Below, piece after piece: positions 21,207 through 27,831 of a DNA stretch of 27,831 nucleotides; position 1 is the first letter of the stretch, and every line of letters begins with the position of its first letter. The notes below the pieces were generated by a model, which saw only the letters and a list, made by a program, of their open reading frames with translations, was not told where the DNA came from and did not search any database. The DNA lies in assembly GCA_964570935.1 (NCBI GenBank), contig CAZMZP010000057.1, forward strand, positions 1-27,831, in the 5' to 3' direction. A program made the translations under genes and the position numbers. The stretch comes from JAFGJU01 sp964570935. Lineage in GTDB: Bacteria > Eisenbacteria > RBG-16-71-46 > JAFGJU01.

Positions 21207-22034
21207 ATGAAGAGGAGAGGCATGATGAGAACCGTGGTTAGAATCTGCGTCCTGCAGCTGACGCTCGCCCTGTTGCTGCTGTCCTGCAGCACGGTCCCGC
21301 TTATCGGAAGGCGGCAGCTGAACATCATCCCGGACGCCACGGTGCTTTCGATGAGCTTCCAGGAGTACGACGCCTTCATGAAGGAGAACAAGCTCAGCAC
21401 CAACACCACACAGACCGCAATCGTGAAGAAGGTAGGCAAGAAGGTCCAGGTTTCAGTCGAGAGCTACTTCGCGCAGAACGGCATGAGCGCGGAGTTGTCG
21501 GGCTACGCGTGGGAATTCAACCTGGTGGAGAGCAAGGATCTGAACGCCTGGTGCATGCCCGGCGGAAAAGTCGTCGTCTACACGGGAATTCTCCCGGTCA
21601 CCAAGGACGAAACGGGTCTGGCGGTGGTGATGGGACACGAGATCGCCCACGCGGTCGCCAAGCACGGCAACGAGCGGATGAGTCAGCAGCTCGTGACCCA
21701 GATGGGCGGGGTCGCTCTCTCGCAGGCGCTGGAGGAGAAGCCGGACAAGACCAAACAACTCTGGACTGCGGCCTTCGGCCTGGGCTCCCAGGTCGGCGTC
21801 CTTCTTCCTTTCAGCCGTCTGCAGGAGACGGAGGCCGACCGGTTGGGCCTCATATTCATGGCCATGGCGGGATACGACCCGCACAAGGCCGTGGACTTCT
21901 GGAAGCGGATGGCCTCTCAGAAGGAAGGTGCCGCGCCGCCGGAATTCCTCAGCACCCATCCGTCTGACGAAACCAGGATTCAGAAGCTGAACGAGCTCGT
22001 TCCGGAGGCCATGAAGTACTATTCGGCCAAGTGA
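21207..22034 (+). CDS. M48-family metallopeptidase lipoprotein
   Basis: A 275-residue lipoprotein. The signal segment ends in a lipobox LLSC with C27 as lipidation site. The zinc motif is H144-E145-x2-H148 (MGHEIAHAVAKH), with the third ligand in ETEAD (E209). A C-terminal LSTHPSDETRIQKL motif is typical of LoiP/BepA-like periplasmic quality-control proteases that act at the outer membrane. AAGGAGG lies eight bases before the ATG at 21207. It follows dodecin by 49 bases and precedes the second rubrerythrin by 63 bases in the same direction; shared transcription is possible. Confidence 0.93.
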   Translation: MKRRGMMRTVVRICVLQLTLALLLLSCSTVPLIGRRQLNIIPDATVLSMSFQEYDAFMKENKLSTNTTQTAIVKKVGKKVQVSVESYFAQNGMSAELSGYAWEFNLVESKDLNAWCMPGGKVVVYTGILPVTKDETGLAVVMGHEIAHAVAKHGNERMSQQLVTQMGGVALSQALEEKPDKTKQLWTAAFGLGSQVGVLLPFSRLQETEADRLGLIFMAMAGYDPHKAVDFWKRMASQKEGAAPPEFLSTHPSDETRIQKLNELVPEAMKYYSAK

Positions 22035-22097
22035 TGACGGCGGGAACGGCCGCCGGGAGAGCAATCAAGCGCAAGGGGTCTTGACCAAGGGGGTACG

Positions 22098-22619
22098 ATG
22101 AGCAAGACAGAAGAAAATCTCAAGGCGGCGTTCGCCGGCGAATCGCAGGCCAGGAACAAGTACACGTACTTCGCGAAAGTGGCCAGGGACGAAGGTTACC
22201 ACTACGTGGCTAAGATGTTCGATGAAGCGGCGGACAACGAAAGGCAGCACGCCAAGGACCATTTCAAACTGCTGAACGGGATAGGCACGACCGCGGCCAA
22301 CCTGAAGGAAGCGATCGGCGGCGAGCACCACGAGACCGTGGAGATGTACCCCAAGTTCGCGGAGGAAGCGGACGCGGAAGGGAAGCGGGATGCGGCGAAC
22401 CTGTTCAGGCAGATCGCCAAGATCGAGCAGCGACACAGAGACCGCTACAAAAAGCTCCTCGACATGGTGGAGTCTGGGACTGTCTACAAGAGGGAGACCC
22501 CCATCAAGTGGAAGTGCAGCGTCTGCGGCTACACGTACGAGGGAACCGAGCCGCCGGTCAAGTGCCCGTGCTGCAAGTACGCGAGAGAGTACTACGAGCC
22601 GGCCAGTCTGGATTTCTGA
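22098..22619 (+). CDS. Second rubrerythrin (short form)
   Basis: A 173-residue rubrerythrin, shorter than the perR-operon copy by a loop between helices 2 and 3 (NGIGTTAANL). Di-iron ligand motifs are AGESQARNKY, NERQHAKDHF, GGEHHETVEMYP and IEQRHRDRYKK. The C-terminal rubredoxin is CSVCGYTYEG and CPCCKYAREYYE, here with three cysteines in CPCC. It should reduce hydrogen peroxide with rubredoxin-type electrons. It is not next to a PerR gene and no Fur-like palindrome is seen upstream, so its control probably differs from that of the first copy. It is followed by the GNAT gene after 21 bases. Confidence 0.95.
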   Translation: MSKTEENLKAAFAGESQARNKYTYFAKVARDEGYHYVAKMFDEAADNERQHAKDHFKLLNGIGTTAANLKEAIGGEHHETVEMYPKFAEEADAEGKRDAANLFRQIAKIEQRHRDRYKKLLDMVESGTVYKRETPIKWKCSVCGYTYEGTEPPVKCPCCKYAREYYEPASLDF

Positions 22620-22640
22620 GAGCACGTCGAAGGGGAATCC

Positions 22641-23690
22641 GTGTTGGAGGAAGCCAAGTTCGACCTATCCGCCCTGTCCGCGGCGTCCGCGCAATCCGTG
22701 GACGAGAAACTGCTGCTCGATTTCTACCGCGCAATGTACGGCGAGCGGGCACGGTCCCTAGAGCGCGTCTGGAGATGGCTCAGCCGGCCTGGGTTCTGGG
22801 ACCGCACCGGCCCGATGGTGTTTCTTCATGAAGGCCGCGTCGTGGCTCACCTTGGACTCGTCCCTTTTCGCGCGACTCTGGACGGAGAATCCTACGTTCT
22901 TACCCGGTCCACGGACTTCGCCGTGCGGCCGGAGCTCCAGAGGCACGGGTTGGGTGTCCTGCTGCTGAAGGAATGGATGAACCTGCCCGACGTGCAGATA
23001 GGCTGGCCGAACGAAAGGGCCATAGGGACGTGCAGGAAGACCACCTGGAGTGAATCCGCCGATTCGTACCTTCATTTCTATCTTCTGAGGCCGTTCGACC
23101 ACCCCAGGCTTGCGGACTTGCTGCCGCCGGCCGTGCGCGGGGCTTTGAACGGATTGACCTCTCCGCCTCTGCGTCTGCTGTACCGTCGGCACGCGGCGCC
23201 GGCGGGCGCGCTGTCCCCGGAGGCGCCGACCGAGGATTCCGTGGCCGTGCTCGAGACGCCCGCGCCCGCCGGGAACGGACTCCTGCGGCCTGTTCACGAC
23301 CGGGACTACCTGAGATGGCGCCTGGTGGAATCTCCAGAGAGCCCCAGGTACAAGGTCTTCCGCGTCGGCGACCTCGCGATGGCAGTCAAGCTGTGCGAGA
23401 AGAGGGGACACGCCTACATCGACCTTCTGTGCGTGTCCGCCGGCTGCGCCGAGCGCGACGTGAGGCGGCTCATCTCCTCCCTAGCGGTCTGGGGCATGGG
23501 GGAAGGCTATTCGTACGTCCGATTCTACACGAAGAGCCGCGGTCTTTCCGGTTACCTACGGCGGCACCTCAGAGGAATAGTCAAGGGAACGCATTTCATA
23601 TTTCATTCTCCCGACAGCGCGCTGACCGAGAAGCTGAAGCACTCGGCCTGGCACCTGGAGCTGATAGACGGCGACTTTGAGGAGTTCTGA
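22641..23690 (+). CDS. GNAT-family acetyltransferase, two-lobed
   Basis: A 349-residue protein. The N-terminal half is a GNAT fold with the acetyl-CoA loop at about residues 95-110 (VRPELQRHGLGVLLLK) after a strand TRSTDFAV. The C-terminal half (about 220-345) looks like a second, degenerate GNAT-like lobe (YLRWRLVESPESPRYKVFRVG, then SLAVWGMGEGYSYVRFYTKS). Such two-lobed proteins occur in envelope polysaccharide clusters. The start is GTG at 22641 with AAGGGGA upstream. The neighbouring polysaccharide deacetylase, 41 bases downstream, suggests a role in modifying a surface sugar; the acceptor is unknown. Confidence 0.82.
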   Translation: MLEEAKFDLSALSAASAQSVDEKLLLDFYRAMYGERARSLERVWRWLSRPGFWDRTGPMVFLHEGRVVAHLGLVPFRATLDGESYVLTRSTDFAVRPELQRHGLGVLLLKEWMNLPDVQIGWPNERAIGTCRKTTWSESADSYLHFYLLRPFDHPRLADLLPPAVRGALNGLTSPPLRLLYRRHAAPAGALSPEAPTEDSVAVLETPAPAGNGLLRPVHDRDYLRWRLVESPESPRYKVFRVGDLAMAVKLCEKRGHAYIDLLCVSAGCAERDVRRLISSLAVWGMGEGYSYVRFYTKSRGLSGYLRRHLRGIVKGTHFIFHSPDSALTEKLKHSAWHLELIDGDFEEF

Positions 23691-23731
23691 GGATGTGACC
23701 CGCCGGGCGCCCGCGCCCCGCAGGAGCCACG

Positions 23732-24703
23732 ATGAAGCACCCGCTGAGCGTGTTCGTTCCGACCAACCTTGTGCTCCTGTTCCACATCGTCCCGTCGAAG
23801 GCCTGGTTCGCCGACACCCTCCGCCGGGTCGGCACCCTGTATGATTTCGTGTCGGCCCGGGACCTGGAATCCTACTATTACGAGGACGGACGCCTCACGA
23901 GCTCGTGCCACGTGACGTTCGACGACGGCGAGCGCTCGGTGTACGAGAACGCCTTTCCGGTGCTGAGAGAAATGGGCATCAGGGCGACGGTGTTTGTGTC
24001 GCCGAAGGTCGTGGACGAGGGCCTCAACTACTGGTTTCAGGAGCTACGCGTCATCAGGAGCGCGGTCGGGGACGCGAGGGTGAAAGAGGCCGTGTGCGAG
24101 AATCTCGGGTGCGACATGGCCCGGATCGACAAGTACCACGTGCTCTCGCTACTGAAGTCCATGAAGCTGGATGAGATTCTCCCGATGATCGAGTCCCTGA
24201 AGGCCAGGCACGACGTCAGGATTGAGGAGCGACACAACGTCAGCCGGGCCCAACTGTGCGAGATGATGGACTCTGGTGTCTTTGCAGTGGGCGGCCACAC
24301 GATGAACCATCCCATCCTGAGCAACGAGAACGACGAGACCGCGGAACGCGAAATCAGAGAGTCCCTCGAGCTGCTTTCTCGGATGACCGGCAGCGGTGTT
24401 CCGTACTTCTCCCATCCGAACGGCACCGTGCTGGACTACGGCGACAGGGAAACGGAGATTCTCCGCCGGAACGGCGTGAGGCTCAACTTCACCTACACGG
24501 CCGGCTACTTCGGCCGCAAGAACGACCCGCTGCGCCTGCCCAGGGCCGGTTTCGCCACGTCGGCAGGCGACAGAAACGTCTCAATCGTGCCGAAGGTCCT
24601 CCTCGTGCCGGTGTGGGACCGGCTGAGGACTGTCGCCAGACGCGGCCGGACCGAGGAGGCCATGAGGAAAGAGATTACGAAGTCACGCGCCCTAGCTCGC
24701 TAG
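23732..24703 (+). CDS. Polysaccharide deacetylase (NodB-like, CE4) family protein
   Basis: A 323-residue protein. The NodB motif 1 is TFDDG at residues 62-66 (catalytic base and metal Asp). Motif 2 is H189-x3-H193 (GGHTMNHP), giving the Asp-His-His metal triad. SHPNG at about 227-231 corresponds to motif 3. No signal peptide is evident, so it may act in the cytoplasm on a lipid-linked or nucleotide-linked sugar, as some relatives in exopolysaccharide clusters do. A 40-residue helical insertion separates motifs 1 and 2. CAGGAG precedes the ATG. It pairs with the GNAT protein upstream. Confidence 0.9.
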   Translation: MKHPLSVFVPTNLVLLFHIVPSKAWFADTLRRVGTLYDFVSARDLESYYYEDGRLTSSCHVTFDDGERSVYENAFPVLREMGIRATVFVSPKVVDEGLNYWFQELRVIRSAVGDARVKEAVCENLGCDMARIDKYHVLSLLKSMKLDEILPMIESLKARHDVRIEERHNVSRAQLCEMMDSGVFAVGGHTMNHPILSNENDETAEREIRESLELLSRMTGSGVPYFSHPNGTVLDYGDRETEILRRNGVRLNFTYTAGYFGRKNDPLRLPRAGFATSAGDRNVSIVPKVLLVPVWDRLRTVARRGRTEEAMRKEITKSRALAR

Positions 24704-24920
24704 AGACACTCCCGGACTGCCGACGCGTCCTGGTTTTGCCCGGGTTGCAGCCCCCCCCCGCCCTCGACGCTGCACCACAGCAAACCCCCAACACTTATCG
24801 GATTGTGATTCTTCCCGAACCCCGTCCTCCCGTTCCGAGGTCACAATATGCAGTTGTCACAGCATTGTGATTTTGCATCTATACCAATTACAATTGATTA
24901 CACGATAATTAAGAAAGTGA

Positions 24921-24949
24921 TTGACCCGGTCACATCAAGATGCTACAAT
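24921..24949 (+). promoter_or_regulatory. Strong sigma-70-type promoter upstream of the beta-helix gene
   Basis: TTGACC (24921-24926), 17 bases, TACAAT (24944-24949): five of six matches in each hexamer with optimal spacing in an AT-rich block. The predicted start is near 24956. Confidence 0.75.
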
Positions 24950-24955
24950 GCATTA

Positions 24956-24967
24956 CGTGATATCACG
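24956..24967. promoter_or_regulatory. Perfect 12-bp palindrome at the predicted transcription start
   Basis: CGTGATATCACG, a perfect dyad placed at +1 of the promoter at 24921-24949, where a repressor would block initiation. Its GTGA/TCAC half-sites recur upstream at 24805, 24841, 24857, 24867, 24917 and 24930. Confidence 0.55.
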
Positions 24968-25163
24968 GAAGCGACTCCAGGCCGTTCTTCGTCCACCCGG
25001 CCAGGCCGGACCGTCATGTCACACCCAATCTGACTTCTGCTGCATCCGGGCGCAGACAAGTTGTGTTCCGACGCCGGTCTAGGAGTCGACCTGGGGCACG
25101 ATAAAAGCGCTCTAAAGGTGGCATTCGCGGTTCTGTCTCAGCGGCGATCGACGCGTCGGATGT

Positions 25164-25201
25164 CTGCAGAGAGGCCGGGGCTGGGGTCGGCCTCTCTGTA
25201 G
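25164..25201 (+). repeat. Leader stem-loop
   Basis: An 11-bp perfect stem (25167-25177 with 25188-25198, GAGAGGCC type) and a 10-base G-rich loop. A G-T wobble and two more pairs extend it to 14 positions. No T-run follows, so it is not an obvious terminator. Confidence 0.6.
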
Positions 25202-25420
25202 CACGCTGGCGTTTCTTCATCAACCAGAACCAGGAAGCCCTGGTCTTACAGGTTCTGTAGGTGCTGCCATCAGGCCCAAGCATTCCCGAACAACACTCAG
25301 TCCCAATACCTGCAGTTGCGAGGGGCGGCTCTGTCTCCCGCTCTCGTGAAAGGGGTGATCATTTCCGCGACGAGGCTCTTCCGACAATGTGAGAGATGAA
25401 CGAATGTTTCAGCCCGCGTT

Positions 25421-25484
25421 GTCCCTGCTGACAGGAAACAGGGACCAGCATCAGTCTCGCGCCTTCGGGGGAGAGCCCGAGACT
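25421..25484 (+). repeat. Two adjacent leader stem-loops close to the beta-helix gene start
   Basis: First stem: GTCCCTG (25421-25427) with CAGGGAC (25439-25445). Second stem: AGTCTCG (25453-25459) with CGAGACT (25478-25484), enclosing a CC-TTCG-GG tetraloop-type mini-hairpin. They end about 50 bases before the ATG at 25534. Confidence 0.5.
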
Positions 25485-25533
25485 CGTCCCGCCTAGACTT
25501 GAACCTTTAGTTCCCACAGACTCGGAGGACGCC

Positions 25534-27831
25534 ATGAGAAGAAAGCTCCTTTGGTCGATGGCCGTTGCGGCCGTCCTGGTCTCGCTGCTTTGGAGCGGCC
25601 TCACTTTTGCCGCGCCCACCAAGACCCCCCCAGTAGCCCTGGGACCCAAGACTCTGACTGGTGATGGCTCGCCCCCGACACCATATGAGTTTTTCCTGCA
25701 GTCCGGCTCCTCGTGGAAGGGTGACATCGGAGGGATTGCGGCGGGCACGACATACTCCCTGATAGTGACGCATATCGACGTCACCGGAGTGACCGGTACC
25801 GCGGGTCGCTACGTGTACTTCAACCTTCAGGACGCGGAGTCCGGCTCCACATTCAAGCACCTCGGCATCAGCGCCATCCTGCAGGACGCCGGGGCCGGAG
25901 GCCGCGCTCTACTGCAGTGTTACCAGAATTTCACTTCCGAGGGCCTCTCCAGCCACGGGTTCAACGCTGGTGTGCTCACTGAGAGTGATTTCAGCCTTCG
26001 GTTTGATTTTACCAAGGCCGCTTCAGGAGACGTGTGGAGCGTCACTCCGTATTACCGGTTGAGCGGCGGCGCGTGGACCCTGTTTTTTGACGGAGCCTTC
26101 AACGGCACAGCCGCGTTCAACTTCCTGGGAGCCAAGTTTGCCGTCTGTTTCGATGGGGGAGCAGACGGGACGGTGAGCTTCGGCAATTACTATCTCGTCG
26201 GGCCTAGCTCCAAATGCTATATCGATGACGCATGGGTCGGCTACGGCGACGAGACTGCGGTTCAATTTCCTGGCGAGACAGCCTACAGGACAGTCGGCGT
26301 AGACGCCTTTGACACGATTCAGGAAGGCGTAGGGGCTGTCACGTCAGGCGGTAACGTCTACGTTGCTGGTGGTAGCTACATCGAGCAAGTCGAGATCGCC
26401 AAGGACATGACTCTCGACGGGGCCGGCACGGGCACCGTGATAGTTTCTCCGGACGTGCTGACCAAGTACTTCATGACGAGCGCGAAAAACTATCCCGTTG
26501 TTTACATCCACGATGCTACCGTGACGGTAAAGGACCTCGTGGTGGACGGGGCCGGGAAGGGGGGCGCCAACAGCCGGTTCAGCGGTATCGCCTACAGGAA
26601 CGCCGGCGGCAAGGTGGAGTTCTGCACGATCAAGAACGTAAGGAACACTCCGCTCAGCGGCGCTCAGCACGGTGTGGCGCTCTACGCTTACAACGACGAC
26701 ACGGTGGGGCGCTCCCTGGCGGTCTGGGACAACGTGATGTTTGAATTCCAGAAGAACGCCATGGCGCTGAACGCAAGCGCCACGACCCCTCTGACCGTGG
26801 ACGTGCGCAGGAACACCGTGACCGGAGCCGGTGCGACCGGCGTCACCGCACAGAACGGGATACAGGTGTGGGCGGCCGCCGGCAGCGGTACCGTGGCCGA
26901 CAACAACGTGTCGGGGATAGGTTATTCCGGGACCGGTTACGCGGCTAGCAGCATCCTCAACTACTACACGGACCTTGCCGTGACCTCCAACACAGTCACC
27001 AACGGGCACATGGGATACTACAACTATGACGGAGAGGGTGTCATCAGTGGGAACAACCTCACTGTGACAAAGATAGGCGACGGTGCGTGGGGCATTCTTG
27101 CGGTTGACCCGGAACGTGTGAGGCCGTCTCCGTTCGACCTCGAGCTCATGGGTGGGTCGGGGGTGCAGGTAGTGAATGGTGCGGCCGCGTCGTTGTCGGT
27201 CCTGGACGTGGACATAACCGGCAACATTATCACCTACAGCGGCACCTGTACTGCATACACGTATGGGATTGAGGCGGACGCCGGCTACGGGTCTAACGAC
27301 ATAGACCTTACCGTACAGGGAAACACCGTGACGAAGTTTGACGTGGGTGTGGGCATCTATCAGTGCACGTCCAGCTGCGGCACGGGTGCTTTCACCAATG
27401 TCAGCGCCAACTACAACAGCATCAGCGCCAACTGCACGTACGGGATGGAGTCCAACGTGGACTACGTCGCCGTTGACGCCGCCTCCAACTGGTGGGGCGC
27501 CGCGTCAGGTCCTTATCACTCATCCAATCCCTCGGGCACGGGTAACGCGGTGTCGGATTACGTTCTGTTCGACCCGTGGTTGGGCTCGGAGAACGAGGTG
27601 AGCGTGGTCCCGCCGTCAACCCTGACCAACTGCACTACGCCCAAGACGATCACGTTGTACATCACGCGGGCCGGGGTGCCGGCTGAAGCGCGTGGTTACG
27701 AGGTTGTGTTTGATGTGGACACGACCGTCGCGACCGTGGCGGGTCTTGGGGACATAGATGAGGGTGCGTTCTTGAGCTCCGTGGGAACCACTCAGTTCTA
27801 TGTGACGGCGAACGGCGCGGGCACCTACACC
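25534..27831 (+). CDS. Secreted right-handed beta-helix protein with cohesin-like domain, 3' end cut by window
   Basis: 766 codons are open to the window edge. The signal peptide covers about residues 1-26 (cleavage after TFA). Residues of about 30-245 form a beta-sandwich-like region that I cannot assign. From about residue 250 comes a parallel beta-helix of the pectate-lyase/NosD type: DAFDTIQEGVGAV and TLDGAGTGTVI, then repeated turns with N-x-V/I and G-I patterns, ending in the typical ASNWWGAASGPYHSS cap near residue 650. After about residue 690 a cohesin-like strand pattern begins (RGYEVVFDVDT) and runs off the window. It is probably exported and displayed or released; sugar binding or cleavage is possible, with no catalytic residues identifiable. 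GGAGGA precedes the ATG. Confidence 0.85.
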   Translation, partial: MRRKLLWSMAVAAVLVSLLWSGLTFAAPTKTPPVALGPKTLTGDGSPPTPYEFFLQSGSSWKGDIGGIAAGTTYSLIVTHIDVTGVTGTAGRYVYFNLQDAESGSTFKHLGISAILQDAGAGGRALLQCYQNFTSEGLSSHGFNAGVLTESDFSLRFDFTKAASGDVWSVTPYYRLSGGAWTLFFDGAFNGTAAFNFLGAKFAVCFDGGADGTVSFGNYYLVGPSSKCYIDDAWVGYGDETAVQFPGETAYRTVGVDAFDTIQEGVGAVTSGGNVYVAGGSYIEQVEIAKDMTLDGAGTGTVIVSPDVLTKYFMTSAKNYPVVYIHDATVTVKDLVVDGAGKGGANSRFSGIAYRNAGGKVEFCTIKNVRNTPLSGAQHGVALYAYNDDTVGRSLAVWDNVMFEFQKNAMALNASATTPLTVDVRRNTVTGAGATGVTAQNGIQVWAAAGSGTVADNNVSGIGYSGTGYAASSILNYYTDLAVTSNTVTNGHMGYYNYDGEGVISGNNLTVTKIGDGAWGILAVDPERVRPSPFDLELMGGSGVQVVNGAAASLSVLDVDITGNIITYSGTCTAYTYGIEADAGYGSNDIDLTVQGNTVTKFDVGVGIYQCTSSCGTGAFTNVSANYNSISANCTYGMESNVDYVAVDAASNWWGAASGPYHSSNPSGTGNAVSDYVLFDPWLGSENEVSVVPPSTLTNCTTPKTITLYITRAGVPAEARGYEVVFDVDTTVATVAGLGDIDEGAFLSSVGTTQFYVTANGAGTYT

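Larger units (their letters stand above)
24704..25533. other. Long non-coding region: regulated promoter plus hairpin-rich leader
   Basis: About 830 bases without a supportable gene. It includes a nine-C run (24751-24759), an AT-rich block at about 24841-24970 carrying a strong plus-strand promoter and clustered GTGA/TCAC motifs, and then about 580 bases of leader before the beta-helix gene. The leader contains three or more stem-loops (25164-25201, 25421-25445, 25453-25484). I could not match it to a riboswitch class that I know. No tRNA or CRISPR is seen. Confidence 0.6.

Noticed and set aside
24751..24759. Nine-C run as a phase-variation tract
   Set aside because: It lies after the deacetylase stop, in no gene and far from the promoter; it may also be a sequencing weak spot.
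24848..25033. 61-codon plus-strand frame in the promoter region
   Set aside because: It spans the promoter and palindromes and has no ribosome binding site or family features.
24956..25533. Known riboswitch (cyclic di-GMP or other class) in the leader
   Set aside because: I looked for the conserved cores that I know, such as the cyclic di-GMP type, and did not find them; only generic stem-loops are seen.
1..27831. CRISPR array, tRNA or rRNA genes, insertion sequences
   Set aside because: No regularly spaced repeats, T-loop/acceptor patterns, rRNA motifs or transposase-like frames were seen.

Overview
The window reads as a GC-rich bacterial chromosome segment. Shine-Dalgarno sites, a lipobox lipoprotein, Sec signal peptides and sigma-70-type promoters are all visible. 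The gene content points to an anaerobe or microaerophile that must survive oxygen: a PerR-type regulator, two rubrerythrins, desulfoferrodoxin, a flavin reductase-rubredoxin fusion and a ferredoxin-dependent 2-oxoacid oxidoreductase. Secreted proteins (subtilase, CocE-type hydrolase, beta-helix protein) and a GlyGly/MYXO-CTERM-like tail suggest a Gram-negative-type envelope. I cannot name the lineage; an uncultured FCB-like or deltaproteobacteria-like phylum is only a guess.

Layout. Positions 1-2366 (minus): MFS transporter, AhpD-like protein and a Cys/Met-metabolism PLP enzyme cut by the window edge, probably one operon. Positions 2367-3161 hold no gene I can support, apart from a hairpin and a terminator. 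Positions 3162-6264 (minus): a six-gene oxidative-stress operon, perR - rubrerythrin - desulfoferrodoxin - rubredoxin/cupin - flavin reductase/rubredoxin - small PH-like protein. It has a near-consensus promoter whose start point is covered by a Fur/PerR-like palindrome. Positions 6479-9078 (plus): korAB. Positions 9161-11701 (plus): a secreted CocE/NonD hydrolase with a large unassigned N-terminal region. Positions 11717-13079 (minus): EamA transporter and a cupin. At 13392-15868 a YeaQ/GlsB-like membrane protein (plus) and a secreted subtilase (minus) converge on a shared CTAG. Positions 16074-18967 (plus): geranylgeranyl-reductase-like flavoprotein, stand-alone cyclic-nucleotide-binding protein, and FHA-cyclase. 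Positions 19178-24703 (plus): small membrane protein, class II photolyase, dodecin, M48 lipoprotein, second rubrerythrin, GNAT protein and polysaccharide deacetylase. Positions 24704-25533 are non-coding with a strong, repeat-decorated promoter and a hairpin-rich leader. From 25534 to the window end runs a secreted beta-helix protein, incomplete at its 3' end.

Two groups stand out. The first is the PerR operon, where rubredoxin-type Fe(Cys)4 centres recur in different fusions and could form a complete electron-delivery and peroxide/superoxide-reduction chain. The second is the flavoprotein / cNMP-binding / FHA-cyclase trio. It looks like a self-contained second-messenger module: the binding cassette is intact, but two cyclase active-site positions are non-canonical.
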